From the NCBI GenBank assembly GCA_002021875.1, contig CP018627.1, forward strand, positions 3,348,001 to 3,412,000: 64,000 nucleotides of DNA. Reading direction: 5' to 3'. Under the pieces are notes generated by a model. The model did not search any database. It saw nothing but the letters and a program-made list of their open reading frames with translations, and had not been told where the DNA came from. Shown one piece after another: positions 8,098 to 16,874 of the stretch (within the stretch, counting starts at the first letter, position 1; each line of letters begins with the position of its first letter). The position numbers were made by a program, and so were the translations under genes. Source of the stretch: Streptomyces hygroscopicus. Its GTDB lineage: Bacteria; Actinomycetota; Actinomycetes; Streptomycetales; Streptomycetaceae.

Positions 8098-9678
8098 CTA
8101 GCGCGCCCGGTACGGGTTCTTCCACAGGTACACCCTGCGGTGCTTGCTGTCGTTGCCCGCGATGAGCCGGCCGTCCCGGCTGAAGGCCACGTCCTGGATC
8201 ACGTTGGCTTCCCCCTCCGCGCTGGTCGACAGGATGGCGCGTGGTTTGCGGGTGGCCACGTTCCACAGCAACAGTCCGTATTCGGAGGGGGTGGCGAGCG
8301 TCTTGCCGTCCGGGCTGAACGCCAAGCCCTCGGCCGTCTTGGACTGGCCGGTGGGGCCGAGGGAGGCCGTGGGCCCGAACGAGCGATAGGGAAGGTTCGG
8401 GCCGCGGTCGGGGGAAGAGCCGGGGAGGTAGACGGCGATCAGGACGACGGCGAGGACGAGGATCCCGACTCCGCCGAGCAGCACGGGCAGCCCCGGGGCG
8501 GGCGTGGTGGGCGGGTCCGGGACCGGCGGGTTCGGCAGGTCGTCCGTGACCGATGGGATCACAGGAGCGCCGGGGGCGGCGCCCCGTGCCGGGTCGTGCA
8601 TGGCCTGAGGGGACGGCGGCGGTACGGGGGCGGCGGGCCCGGACCCGCGCGGCGACAGTGATGTGCGTGTCTCGGCGTCGGGCAAGCCGGGGGCGCCCGG
8701 CGAGCCGGGGGCGTTGAGCGGGCCGGGTGTCCCGCGCTCGGGCCCTGACGGGGACACCACGGTGCGTGGGTGGGCGTCGGCGATGCCCGTCGTGTCGACC
8801 CGGCGGCACCGCTCGATGACCTCGGCGAGGGTCGGCCGCCGCTCCGGGTCCTTCTCCAGGCATCCGGCGGCGATGGCACGGAGGGGCTCGGGGCAGCCGT
8901 CGAGGTCGGGAGCCTGTTCCAGGATGCGGTAGACCACGCCGTGGTCGGTGCCGCCGCCGAAGGCGAGCCGTCCGGTGGCGGCGAAGTGGGCGACGACTCC
9001 GAGGGCGAACACATCACCGGCTTCGGTGACGCTCTGCCCCCTGATGTATTCGGGCGCCATGTAGGCGGGCGTTCCGGTGCGCATTCCGGTAGCGGTCACC
9101 GTGGTGACGTCCGCGGCGCGGGCGATACCGAAGTCGATGACCTTGGGGCCCTCGGCGGTGAGGATGATGTTGGAGGGTTTCAGGTCACGGTGGATCACAT
9201 CGGCGGCGTGGATGGACTGCAGGGCTTCCGCCACCCTGGCGATCAGCCCCAGCGCCGCATCGGCCGCCAACGGCCCGCTGTCGGCGACCGCGTGCCGCAG
9301 GGACGGCCCGGGCACGTAGGCCGTGGCCAGCCAGGGCTCATCGGCCCGCAGATCCGCGTCCACGACCGGCACGGTGTACAGCCCCTGGACCCGCCGGGCC
9401 GCCGCCACCTCCTGCTCGAAGCGCTTGCGGAACGTCGCGTCGCCCGCGTATTCGCGGTGTACGACCTTGACCGCCACCGCGCTGCCGGCCGGCGTACGCC
9501 CCAGGTAGACGCGCCCCATCCCGCCCGCGCCCAGAATCGCCTCCAGCCGGTACGGACCGGCCTGGGGAGGATCCGCATGCCCCAGTGGGATGTGTGGTGG
9601 CGGAGCTGTCGGCCACCCCGGTTGTCCCCCCGCATCAACAGGCGGTATCGCCGGTCGACCGTGCTCCGATCGGGACAT
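8098..9678 (-). CDS. membrane Ser/Thr protein kinase with C-terminal WD40-like repeats
   Basis: A 526-residue Hanks-type kinase. The ATG at 9678 has GGGGAGA upstream; in-frame codons further upstream read through the tandem-repeat region and the neighbouring gene and are unlikely. The catalytic domain (residues about 35-300) has GAGGMGRVYLG, the Lys in VAVKVV, HRDLKPSN and DFGIA, so it should be active. A Pro/Gly/Ala-rich juxtamembrane linker precedes one transmembrane helix (LLGGVGILVLAVVLIAVYL). The short extracellular part has FSPDGKTLATPSEYGLLLWN and FSRDGRLIAGN, WD40-blade signatures, too few for a full propeller. Streptomyces has many orphan kinases of this design; the signal and substrates are unknown. 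Confidence 0.92.
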   Translation of the reverse strand: MSRSEHGRPAIPPVDAGGQPGWPTAPPPHIPLGHADPPQAGPYRLEAILGAGGMGRVYLGRTPAGSAVAVKVVHREYAGDATFRKRFEQEVAAARRVQGLYTVPVVDADLRADEPWLATAYVPGPSLRHAVADSGPLAADAALGLIARVAEALQSIHAADVIHRDLKPSNIILTAEGPKVIDFGIARAADVTTVTATGMRTGTPAYMAPEYIRGQSVTEAGDVFALGVVAHFAATGRLAFGGGTDHGVVYRILEQAPDLDGCPEPLRAIAAGCLEKDPERRPTLAEVIERCRRVDTTGIADAHPRTVVSPSGPERGTPGPLNAPGSPGAPGLPDAETRTSLSPRGSGPAAPVPPPSPQAMHDPARGAAPGAPVIPSVTDDLPNPPVPDPPTTPAPGLPVLLGGVGILVLAVVLIAVYLPGSSPDRGPNLPYRSFGPTASLGPTGQSKTAEGLAFSPDGKTLATPSEYGLLLWNVATRKPRAILSTSAEGEANVIQDVAFSRDGRLIAGNDSKHRRVYLWKNPYRAR

Positions 9679-9758
9679 TCTCCCCGTCACCCCGTCTCTC
9701 ACCGTTCGAGCGAGCGACAGCGTAAACGAACCCACCACCCCGTAACAGCTCTCCCCCT

Positions 9759-9794
9759 TGAGACGGCAGGTGAGACGGCAGGTGAGACGGCAGG
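9759..9794. repeat. 12-bp perfect tandem repeat, three copies
   Basis: TGAGACGGCAGG occurs three times head to tail with no mismatch, in the space between the divergent kinase (start 9678) and methyltransferase (start 9913) genes. It could be a variable-number repeat or a set of binding sites. Confidence 0.9.
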
Positions 9795-9912
9795 AAGTCA
9801 CTCCGGACCGCCACTCCGGAACGAGACGCCGCCCCGCGACTGTCCATGACAGTCCTCGCGCCGCACCGCACAGCACGCGCACACCACGGCCCTGTGCGGG
9901 TACTCGCCGCTG

Positions 9913-10563
9913 ATGGTGTTCAAGACGCCGCCAGGTGTGTACGCGCCGCAGGACGACACATGGCTGCTGGCCGAGGCGTTGCTGCGGGAGAACATCACGG
10001 CCGCGGCCGTCCTGGACGTGGGGACCGGCAGCGGGGCCCTGGCCCTCGTCGCGGCCGGGCGCGGTGCGGCCCAGGTGACCGCGGTCGATGTCTCGCCGCT
10101 CGCCGTGGCCGCCACCTGGCTGCGGGCCCGCCTCAAAGGGCTGCCGGTGCGTGTCCTCCACGGTGACTTGCTGACACCGGTGGCCGGCCGCGGGTTCGAT
10201 CTCATCGTCGCCAACCCGCCCTATGTGCCGGTGGCGGGGCGGCGGGCCCGCCGGGGCCGCGGTCTGGCCTGGCAGGCCGGGGCCGACGGGCGGGCGCTGC
10301 TCGACCGGATCTGCCGGGACGCACCACCGTTGCTGCGCCCCGGCGGCGTGCTGCTGCTGGTGCACTCGGCGCTGAGCGGGGCGGAGCGAACCGTGGCGCA
10401 GTTGACGGGGAGCGGACTGCGAGCGGCCGTGGCCGACCGCCGCACGATCCCCTTCGGGCCGGTGCTGCGCGCGCAGGCGCCCTGGCTGGAGGCCCGTGGG
10501 CTGATCGCTCCGGGCGAGACGAAGGAAGAGCTGGTGGTGATCCGTGCCGAACGACGAACGTGA
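9913..10563 (+). CDS. HemK/PrmC-like SAM-dependent methyltransferase
   Basis: A 216-residue class I methyltransferase. Motif I is DVGTGSGALALVAAGRG and the catalytic NPPY motif appears as IVANPPYVPV, which marks HemK-related enzymes acting on Gln/Asn or adenine amino groups. The N-terminal release-factor-binding domain of true PrmC is absent, so it belongs to the short, uncharacterised HemK-like group. It overlaps the CDGSH gene by 20 bp, so the two are co-translated. The start at 9913 gives a protein beginning a few residues before PPGVYAPQDDT, the family's usual N-terminus. No clear ribosome-binding site is visible. Confidence 0.88.
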   Translation: MVFKTPPGVYAPQDDTWLLAEALLRENITAAAVLDVGTGSGALALVAAGRGAAQVTAVDVSPLAVAATWLRARLKGLPVRVLHGDLLTPVAGRGFDLIVANPPYVPVAGRRARRGRGLAWQAGADGRALLDRICRDAPPLLRPGGVLLLVHSALSGAERTVAQLTGSGLRAAVADRRTIPFGPVLRAQAPWLEARGLIAPGETKEELVVIRAERRT

Positions 10564-10771
10564 CCGCGCGGTGCGGGTGCGGCTGGGGACCGACGGGCCG
10601 ATGCTGATCGAGGGGCCGGTCGAGGTCACCCTGCCCGATGGCAGCGTGGTGCGCTCCGACCGTTTCACGGTGGCCGTATGCCTGTGCGGCCGCAGCGCGC
10701 GCTACCCGTGGTGCGATACCAGCCACCGCCGCAGGCCGCCCAGGTCGCAGCGCGGATCGGGCGCGAAGTAG
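10544..10771 (+). CDS. CDGSH iron-sulfur domain protein
   Basis: A 75-residue protein starting at a GTG within the end of the methyltransferase gene. It carries CLCGRSARYPWCDTSH, which fits the C-x-C-x2-S-x3-P-x-C-D-x-S/A-H signature of CDGSH proteins, with Thr replacing the usual Gly. The three Cys and one His would coordinate a redox-active [2Fe-2S] cluster. The preceding part (LIEGPVEVTLPDGS and following) is typical of the bacterial single-motif class. The role in Streptomyces is unknown; the overlap with a methyltransferase may be functional. Confidence 0.9.
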   Translation: MPNDERDRAVRVRLGTDGPMLIEGPVEVTLPDGSVVRSDRFTVAVCLCGRSARYPWCDTSHRRRPPRSQRGSGAK

Positions 10772-10933
10772 AAGAGCACCGCCCGCGCTCACCCCCGCCC
10801 CGCCGTCCCGGCATACAGCCGTCGCCGCCCCCTCTCCCCGGCGGAGCACCGCGCGCCCCCTGCGCAGGTGTTCTCCAGGTGAAGCGCGATCAACGGAGGT
10901 CTGAACTTGTGGTGGGTGGGGCACTCAGGGCAT

Positions 10934-11956
10934 ATGCGCTGTGGAGTGATCGACATCGGATCCCGTACGGTCCACCTCATGATCGCCGACCTGGCTCCGG
11001 GCAGACCCCCGGAGCCGGTGGCATCGTGGAAACAGCCGGTCCGCGTGGCCGAGGCGACCGATCGCCAGGGGGTGATCCGGCCTGAGGCGATCCGGTCCCT
11101 GGTCGGCGCCGTTACCGCGAGTGCCGCGGCCGCCCTCGCCCACCATGTCGACCGCCTGATCCCCTTCGCCACATCGGCGGTGCGGGACGCGACCAACCGG
11201 GACGCCGTGCTCGGCGAGATCGAAGCCGCCACCGGGATCCGCGTGGGTTTCATGACCGGCGAAGAGGAGGCACGGCTGACGTTCAGGGCGGCACGCGGCT
11301 GGCTCGGCTGGTCGGCGGGGCGGATCCTGCTCCTCGACATCGGCGGTGGCTCGCTGGAAATCGCCTGCGGCAGCGGCAGATACCCCGACCTCGCCGTCTC
11401 CCTGCCACTGGGCGCCGACCGGCTCACCCGTCACCATCTGCCCGATGCCACGCCGGTGAAGAAGCGGGACGTCCAGGCGTTGCGCCGGCACGTACGCTCC
11501 GTGCTCGGCCAGTGCACCGCCGAACTCCGCGCCCAGCCGGCGCCCCTCTCCTGCGTCGCGACGTCCAGGACCTTCACGCAACTGGCCCGCCTCGCCGGAA
11601 AGCCACAGCTCCGCAACGGCCTGCCCGCGCTCCACAGTCTCAGCCGGAAGGACCTGGGGCCCTGGGTGCCACAACTCGCGGCCAAAACGGACGAGCAGCG
11701 AGCGAGGCTGCGCGGCATCTCCGCCTCCAGGGCGCATCAGTCCCTGGCCGGTGCGATCGTCGCGGAGGCCGTCATGGAGGTCATGGCGGTGGAACGACTC
11801 ACCACCTGCCCATGGGGCCTGCGCGAGGGCGTCCTGCTCGACTACGTCTCCGGCCTCGAAGACGAGCCGCCCGCTCCCCCGGCACTCACCGCGCTCCCGG
11901 CCCTCGCGGGCCACCGGCGGCTCAACGGCATCGACGCGGTGGGCGCCGACGCGTGA
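10934..11956 (+). CDS. Ppx/GppA-family phosphatase
   Basis: A 340-residue exopolyphosphatase/guanosine-pentaphosphatase family protein. The ATG at 10934 is preferred over a GTG-like extension because MRCGVIDIGSRTVHLMIADL is the standard N-terminus. It contains the ASKHA-fold phosphate loops DIGSRTVHL and LLLDIGGGSLEIA, and PFATSAVRDATNRD. The length matches the short actinobacterial Ppx2/GppA type without a C-terminal HD domain. It would cleave polyphosphate or pppGpp, linking to the stringent response. It appears monocistronic. The following 227 bp to the SDR show nothing recognisable. Confidence 0.92.
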   Translation: MRCGVIDIGSRTVHLMIADLAPGRPPEPVASWKQPVRVAEATDRQGVIRPEAIRSLVGAVTASAAAALAHHVDRLIPFATSAVRDATNRDAVLGEIEAATGIRVGFMTGEEEARLTFRAARGWLGWSAGRILLLDIGGGSLEIACGSGRYPDLAVSLPLGADRLTRHHLPDATPVKKRDVQALRRHVRSVLGQCTAELRAQPAPLSCVATSRTFTQLARLAGKPQLRNGLPALHSLSRKDLGPWVPQLAAKTDEQRARLRGISASRAHQSLAGAIVAEAVMEVMAVERLTTCPWGLREGVLLDYVSGLEDEPPAPPALTALPALAGHRRLNGIDAVGADA

Positions 11957-12183
11957 GAACGGGAAGCCGCGGCATCGCCCGGACCGGCTGACTCGAGCAC
12001 GGATTCCGGACCGGCTGAGCCACGGGTTATGGCCGCCATTGGCTTCTCCTATGGCCGAACGAAATCATCGGCAGGCAACCCGCGCTTTAACGGACATCGC
12101 CACGGCAATGAGTCGGCGATCAGCGGGAGAAAGCGACATCGCCCTCCCGTGGAATACCCGTGATAAGAGCGAAGGATTGACTG

Positions 12184-12936
12184 ATGAGTTCTGCATATCT
12201 TGCCGGGAGCGTCGCGTTGGTGACCGGGGCGACCAGCGGCATCGGTGCGGCCACCGCGGCGAAGCTGGCCGAACGGGGCGCGCATGTGCTGGTGGCGGGC
12301 CGGGACGGGGCGCGGGGTCAGGCAGTGGTCGGCGCCATCCGCGGCCGTGGCGGCAAGGCGGACTTCGTCGCCGCCGATCTGCGGGACGCCGAGTCCGTGC
12401 GCAAGCTGGCCCGCGAGGCCCGGAAACTGGGCGGCGGCCGGGTGGACGTCCTGGTCAACAATGCCGGGGTCTTCCCATTCGGGCCGACGGACCAAACGCC
12501 GCAGAGCGATGTCGACACCGTCTACGCGCTGAATGTGAAGGCGCCGTTCTACCTGGTGGCGGAGCTCGCACCGGCGATGGCGGAGCGCGGCTACGGGGCG
12601 GTCGTCAACGTGAGCACCATGGTCGCCGAGTACGGGGCGCCCGGGATGGCGCTGTACGGATCGAGCAAGGCGGCGCTGAACCTGCTCACCAAGTCGTGGG
12701 CCGCCGAGTACGGCCCGCGCGGGGTCCGGTTCAACGCCGTCGAGCCGGGGCCTACCCGCACGGAGGGCACGGCCGGTATGGGTGAGGATCTGACGGCTCT
12801 CGCCGCGCAGGCGCCCGCCGGGCGGCCCGCCGCGCCCGAGGAGATCGCCGAGGCCATCACCTTCCTGGCGAGCGAGGCGGCGAGCTTCGTCCAGGGCGCG
12901 GTGCTGCCGGTCGACGGCGGCCGCGTGGCCGTCTGA
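12184..12936 (+). CDS. short-chain dehydrogenase/reductase
   Basis: A 250-residue classical SDR: cofactor loop TGATSGIG near residues 14-21, NNAG, a catalytic Ser in VSTMVAE, and Tyr-x-x-x-Lys in YGSSKAALNL. The Arg in VAGRDGARG after strand beta-2 suggests NADP(H). The C-terminus SFVQGAVLPVDGG is typical of the FabG-like group. It stands alone between two unrelated genes; substrate unknown. Confidence 0.93.
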   Translation: MSSAYLAGSVALVTGATSGIGAATAAKLAERGAHVLVAGRDGARGQAVVGAIRGRGGKADFVAADLRDAESVRKLAREARKLGGGRVDVLVNNAGVFPFGPTDQTPQSDVDTVYALNVKAPFYLVAELAPAMAERGYGAVVNVSTMVAEYGAPGMALYGSSKAALNLLTKSWAAEYGPRGVRFNAVEPGPTRTEGTAGMGEDLTALAAQAPAGRPAAPEEIAEAITFLASEAASFVQGAVLPVDGGRVAV

Positions 12937-12969
12937 CCCGGCGCGGACGGCGCCTGCACGGCCCTGGGC

Positions 12970-13018
12970 CCCGCCCACCAGGCGGATCCAGGGCCGCCCA
13001 CCAGCAGGGTCCAGGGCC
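12970..13018. repeat. about 24-bp imperfect direct repeat, two copies
   Basis: CCGCCCACCAG followed by a near-identical TCCAGGG block occurs twice in the 208-bp gap between the SDR stop and the DMT transporter start. Nothing else is recognised in that gap. Confidence 0.55.
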
Positions 13019-13144
13019 GGTATCCATCTGCTGACCTCCGCCGGCAATCGGCGGAGGCCATCGCCGCGCGCAATCTGTGTAGCCTGGCGGAAGGGCCCAG
13101 GGAGCGCACCAGGAGAGAAGAACGCGAGCCCAGGAGTGGTGCCC

Positions 13145-14068
13145 ATGGTGACGACGACGATCATGCTGTCCATCGTGTTCGCCCTGCTCGCGGCCGGCAG
13201 CAATGCGCTCGGGACGGTGCTGCAGCGCCGCGCCGCGCTCACTGTTCCCGCGTCACGATCATTGCGCCTCGGGCTGATCCGCGACCTTCTGCACACGCCG
13301 GTCTGGTTCGGCGGGATGCTCGGCGTTGTCTTCTCCGCCCTTTTTCAGGCCCTCGCGCTGGCCACCGGATCGCTCGCCACCGTACAGCCCATCTTCATTC
13401 TCGAACTTCCGCTGGCTCTGGTGATCGGAGGGATGGTCTTCCGCGTCGGTGTGTCGCGCAAGGCATGGATCTGCGTGGCCTGCATCGTCGGTGGACTGGC
13501 TCTGGCCCTCTTCTCGCTGGCCCCCACCGGAGGGCGCGACCAGGTGCCCGGGATCTGGTGGGTGCCGGGGCTCGCGGTCACCGGAGGGATCGGTGCCGCC
13601 CTCGTTCTCGCCGGTCTGCGGCGCCCCACCGGTCTGATGCGAGCGGCCTCCCTCGCGGCAGCGGCGGCCATCGGAAACGCCGTCACCGCGGCGCTGGTCA
13701 AGTCGGCCATGAACATTCTTTCCGATCAGGGCGCCGTCGCCTTTTTCACCGCGTGGCAGACGTACAGCTTCGCTGCTGTCGGCGCCTTTTCCCTGTTCCT
13801 GCTCGGGGTCGCCATGCAAGGGGGCCCGCTGATCGGCTCGCAACCCGCTTTGACGCTCGGCGATGCCACGGTGAGCTTCTGTCTCGGTGTGACGCTCTAC
13901 GGCGAGCAGCCGCGCGCCGGATTCTGGCTCGTACCGGCGCTGCTGGGACTGAGTGTGCTCCTGTACGGAATTTTCGCGCTGTCCCATACGCGTTGCCTCG
14001 CCCAGTGTGTCGACCGGAGCAGGGATGAACTCGGTGGCCTCGGGGAGCCTGCGGCGGCGCGCGGGTGA
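13145..14068 (+). CDS. DMT-superfamily membrane protein
   Basis: A 307-residue protein of about nine to ten hydrophobic helices, beginning with ALLAAGSNALGTVLQRRAAL and containing further EamA-like helices (FQALALATGSLATVQPIF, LALVIGGMVF). Such proteins are often annotated as DMT-family transporters or NIPA-like magnesium transporters. The ATG at 13145 was chosen because AGGAG lies 8 nt upstream; a GTG 9 bp earlier overlaps that site. The 3' end overlaps a 47-aa ORF that in turn overlaps the GH65 gene, so export or uptake may relate to disaccharide metabolism, but this is inference. Confidence 0.85.
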   Translation: MVTTTIMLSIVFALLAAGSNALGTVLQRRAALTVPASRSLRLGLIRDLLHTPVWFGGMLGVVFSALFQALALATGSLATVQPIFILELPLALVIGGMVFRVGVSRKAWICVACIVGGLALALFSLAPTGGRDQVPGIWWVPGLAVTGGIGAALVLAGLRRPTGLMRAASLAAAAAIGNAVTAALVKSAMNILSDQGAVAFFTAWQTYSFAAVGAFSLFLLGVAMQGGPLIGSQPALTLGDATVSFCLGVTLYGEQPRAGFWLVPALLGLSVLLYGIFALSHTRCLAQCVDRSRDELGGLGEPAAARG

Positions 14069-14168
14069 AGTCACCCGTAGAATCGTGAATAAGGCGAAGT
14101 TGGGCCTCCCGGACAAAGTGAGCGTCGTGGCGTCGGACCTCTACGAGCTGTTGGAGGGTCGAAAGTGA
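14025..14168 (+). CDS. 47-aa small protein bridging DMT and GH65 genes
   Basis: The ATG lies inside the end of the transporter gene, with a GGAGCAGGG ribosome-binding site. The stop TGA overlaps the GTG start of the GH65 gene (GTGA), strongly suggesting real translation and coupling. The peptide is basic in the first half (SLRRRAGEVTRRIVNKAK) and ends SVVASDLYELLEGRK. It has no membrane segment. Family unknown to me; it might be a regulator of the phosphorylase or simply a coupling ORF. Confidence 0.6.
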   Translation: MNSVASGSLRRRAGEVTRRIVNKAKLGLPDKVSVVASDLYELLEGRK

Positions 14169-16510
14169 TCAGCCACCATGCCTACGCCGTCGAGCCGTGG
14201 TGCTTGCGCGAGACCGAGCTCAACCTGGACGTCCTCGCGCAGAGTGAATCCGTATTCTCCGTGTCCAACGGGCATGTCGGCTGGCGCGGCAACCTCGATG
14301 AGGGCGAGCCGCACGCCCTGCCCGGCAGCTATCTCAACGGTGTGCACGAGCAGCATCCGCTGCCGTACGCGGAATCCGTCTACGGATTCCCCGAGTCCGG
14401 CCAGACGGTGATCAACGTGACCAACGGCAAGCTCATCCGGCTGCTGGTCGACGACGAACCGTTCGACTTGCGCTACGGGCGGTTGCGTTCGCATGAGCGC
14501 GTGCTCGACCTGCGCACCGGCCTGCTCCACCGCGTCTGCGAGTGGACGTCGCCGGTCGGCAGGACGGTGCGCGTGCGCTCCACCCGACTGGTCTCCTTCA
14601 CCCAGCGCGCCATCGCCGCGGTCGCCTACGAAGTGGAGCCGGTGGACGCCCGGACGCACGTGGTCGTCCAGTCGGAGCTCGTCGCCAATGAGCAACTGCC
14701 CGCGCTCAGCGGCGATCCCCGGGTCGGCGCCGCCCTGAAGTCGTGCCTTCGGCCCGAGGAGCACGCCGCGGTCGATACGCGGTTGCGCCTGGTGCACCAC
14801 ACGGCGGCGAGCAATCAGCGGATCGGGGCCGCGGCCGACCATGTGGTGCGCGGCCCCGGATCCACCCGGAGCTCCAGTGAGAGCGCGGACGACGTGGGCC
14901 GCCTCACCGTCACCGCGGTCCTGGACCCCGGCGAGACGCTTCGCATCGAGAAGTTCGTCTCCTACGGCTGGTCCGGGATTCGCTCACTGCCGGCCGTCCG
15001 GGACCAGGTCGAGGCCGCGCTCACCGGTGCGCGCAACACCGGCTGGCAGGGCCTGGTCGACCAGCAGCGCGAGTATCTCGACGGCTTCTGGCGCCATGCC
15101 GATGTCGAGGTCGACGGCGACGCGGAAATCCAGCAGGCCGTCCGCTTCGCCCTCTTCCATGTGCTGCAGGCGGGCAGCCGGGCCGAACAGCGGTCGATCC
15201 CAGCCAAGGGCCTGACCGGCTCCGGATACGACGGACACGCCTTCTGGGACACCGAGACGTTCGTTCTGCCACTGCTCACCTACGCCTCGCCGAACTGCGT
15301 CGCCGAGGCCCTGCACTGGCGGCAGAACACCCTGCCGGCGGCGCGGGCGCGCGCCCAGCAGCTCGGACTGCGCGGTGCGGTCTTCCCCTGGCGCACGATC
15401 GACGGTGCGGAATGCTCCGGGTACTGGCCCGCCGGAACCGCGGCCTTCCACATCAACGCGGATATCGCCGCCGCCGCCGTGCGCTACGTCTGGGCCACCG
15501 GCGACACCGACTTCGAACGGCGCACCGGTGTGGAACTGCTGGTGGAGACGGCCCGGCTGTGGCATTCCCTCGGCCATCACGACTCCGGGGGCCGCTTTCA
15601 CATCGATGGCGTCACCGGCCCCGACGAGTACAGCGCGCTCGCGAACGACAACACCTACACCAACCTCATGGCCCGGGCGAATCTGCTGGCCGCCGCCGAT
15701 GTGGCCGAGCGCCACCCGGAGCAGGCCGCGGCGCTCGGTGTCGACAAGGAAGAGGCCGCCGCATGGCGTGACGCCGCCAAGGCGATGTCCGTGCCGTACG
15801 TCAGTGCGCTGGGCCTCCACGAACAGTCGGCGGGCTACACCGGCCTCGAAGTATGGGATTTCCGGGGCACACCACCCGAGCTGTACCCGCTGATGCTGCA
15901 CTTCCCGTATTTCGACTTGTACCGGAAGCAGGTGGTCAAACAGGCGGACCTGGTGCTGGCGATGTATCTGTGCGGCGATGCCTTCGAAGCCGACCAGAAG
16001 GCGCGCAACTTCGCCTACTACGAGCCGCTGACGGTCCGGGACTCCTCACTGTCGGCCTGTGTCCAGTGTGTGATGGCCGCCGAAGTGGGCCATGTGCGGC
16101 TCGCCTTCGACTACCTGGGCGAGGCCGCGCTGATGGACCTCGCGGATCTGGAGAAGAACACCCGCGACGGCCTGCACATCGCCTCCCTGGCAGGCACCTG
16201 GGTAGGACTGGTCGCCGGCTTCGGCGGCATGCGCGACCACGGGGACGTCCTGTACTTCGCGCCCAGGCTCCCCGAGAGCCTCAGCCGGCTGGCCTTCTCC
16301 ATGCTGATCCGGCAGCGCTGCCTGCGGGTCGACATCACGGGCTCGCGGGTCACCTACACACTGCGGGATGGCGAGCCGCTCCGGATCAGCCACGGCGGCG
16401 AGGTCATCACCCTGTCCAAGGGCTCGCCCGAGACCCGCCCCCTCGAGCGCCCAACGGCCCTGCCCGAGCCCGTCCAACCGCCGGGCAGACGACCCGAACC
16501 ACGCCGCTGA
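14165..16510 (+). CDS. GH65 disaccharide phosphorylase
   Basis: A 781-residue glycoside hydrolase family 65 protein, the length of maltose, trehalose and kojibiose phosphorylases. An N-terminal beta-sandwich (NGHVGWRGNLDEGEPHALPG) is followed by the (alpha/alpha)6 barrel with GHAFWDTETFVLPLL and the catalytic general acid Glu488 in VTGPDEYSALANDNTYTN. No signal peptide, so it acts in the cytosol, using phosphate to split an alpha-glucosyl disaccharide into beta-glucose-1-phosphate and glucose. A beta-phosphoglucomutase, often a neighbour, is absent, so the exact disaccharide is open. It is coupled to the 47-aa ORF and lies upstream of an exported GH97 enzyme. Confidence 0.92.
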   Translation: MISHHAYAVEPWCLRETELNLDVLAQSESVFSVSNGHVGWRGNLDEGEPHALPGSYLNGVHEQHPLPYAESVYGFPESGQTVINVTNGKLIRLLVDDEPFDLRYGRLRSHERVLDLRTGLLHRVCEWTSPVGRTVRVRSTRLVSFTQRAIAAVAYEVEPVDARTHVVVQSELVANEQLPALSGDPRVGAALKSCLRPEEHAAVDTRLRLVHHTAASNQRIGAAADHVVRGPGSTRSSSESADDVGRLTVTAVLDPGETLRIEKFVSYGWSGIRSLPAVRDQVEAALTGARNTGWQGLVDQQREYLDGFWRHADVEVDGDAEIQQAVRFALFHVLQAGSRAEQRSIPAKGLTGSGYDGHAFWDTETFVLPLLTYASPNCVAEALHWRQNTLPAARARAQQLGLRGAVFPWRTIDGAECSGYWPAGTAAFHINADIAAAAVRYVWATGDTDFERRTGVELLVETARLWHSLGHHDSGGRFHIDGVTGPDEYSALANDNTYTNLMARANLLAAADVAERHPEQAAALGVDKEEAAAWRDAAKAMSVPYVSALGLHEQSAGYTGLEVWDFRGTPPELYPLMLHFPYFDLYRKQVVKQADLVLAMYLCGDAFEADQKARNFAYYEPLTVRDSSLSACVQCVMAAEVGHVRLAFDYLGEAALMDLADLEKNTRDGLHIASLAGTWVGLVAGFGGMRDHGDVLYFAPRLPESLSRLAFSMLIRQRCLRVDITGSRVTYTLRDGEPLRISHGGEVITLSKGSPETRPLERPTALPEPVQPPGRRPEPRR

Positions 16511-16593
16511 CCGTCACCCGTCGATCAGTCGCAGCCAGGCCGGTGCCGATCCGGGCCGGGGCCCATCCGTTGCCCGGACAGCCCGCGCCGGTG

Positions 16594-16717
16594 CTACTCG
16601 GGCTGCTGTGTGAGGGGCTGCTCGGTCCAGACGGGCTTCCCCTGCCCGTTGTAGCGGATGCCCCAGTTCTGGGCGAGTTGGGCGCAGATGAACAGGCCGC
16701 CCGGGCTGGCGCTGCTC
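16594..16717 (-). pseudogene. C-terminal fragment of anti-sigma-factor-like ATPase
   Basis: The minus strand reads GGLFICAQLAQNWGIRYNG and then KPVWTEQPL before a TAG at 16594. This matches the C-terminus of the small HATPase_c regulators (SpoIIAB/RsbW-like) abundant in Streptomyces, where a G-x-G-L-F/x-V-A-x-L-A-x-x-W-G pattern ends the ATP-binding fold. An in-frame TGA lies about 40 codons upstream and the rest of the domain is missing. Confidence 0.7.
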
Positions 16718-16874
16718 GGTGCCGCAGCGGCTCACCAAGGCAGCCGCGAGCGTTCCCCTGGAGACAGGACCCCATCGATACCTGAGGCACGCACATCCGG
16801 TTCGAGGCGGTGGCTCGGGGAAAGGGGACGACGGCACTGTCGTCACGACCCGGCCAGCCTTGATGGAGGGTGAA

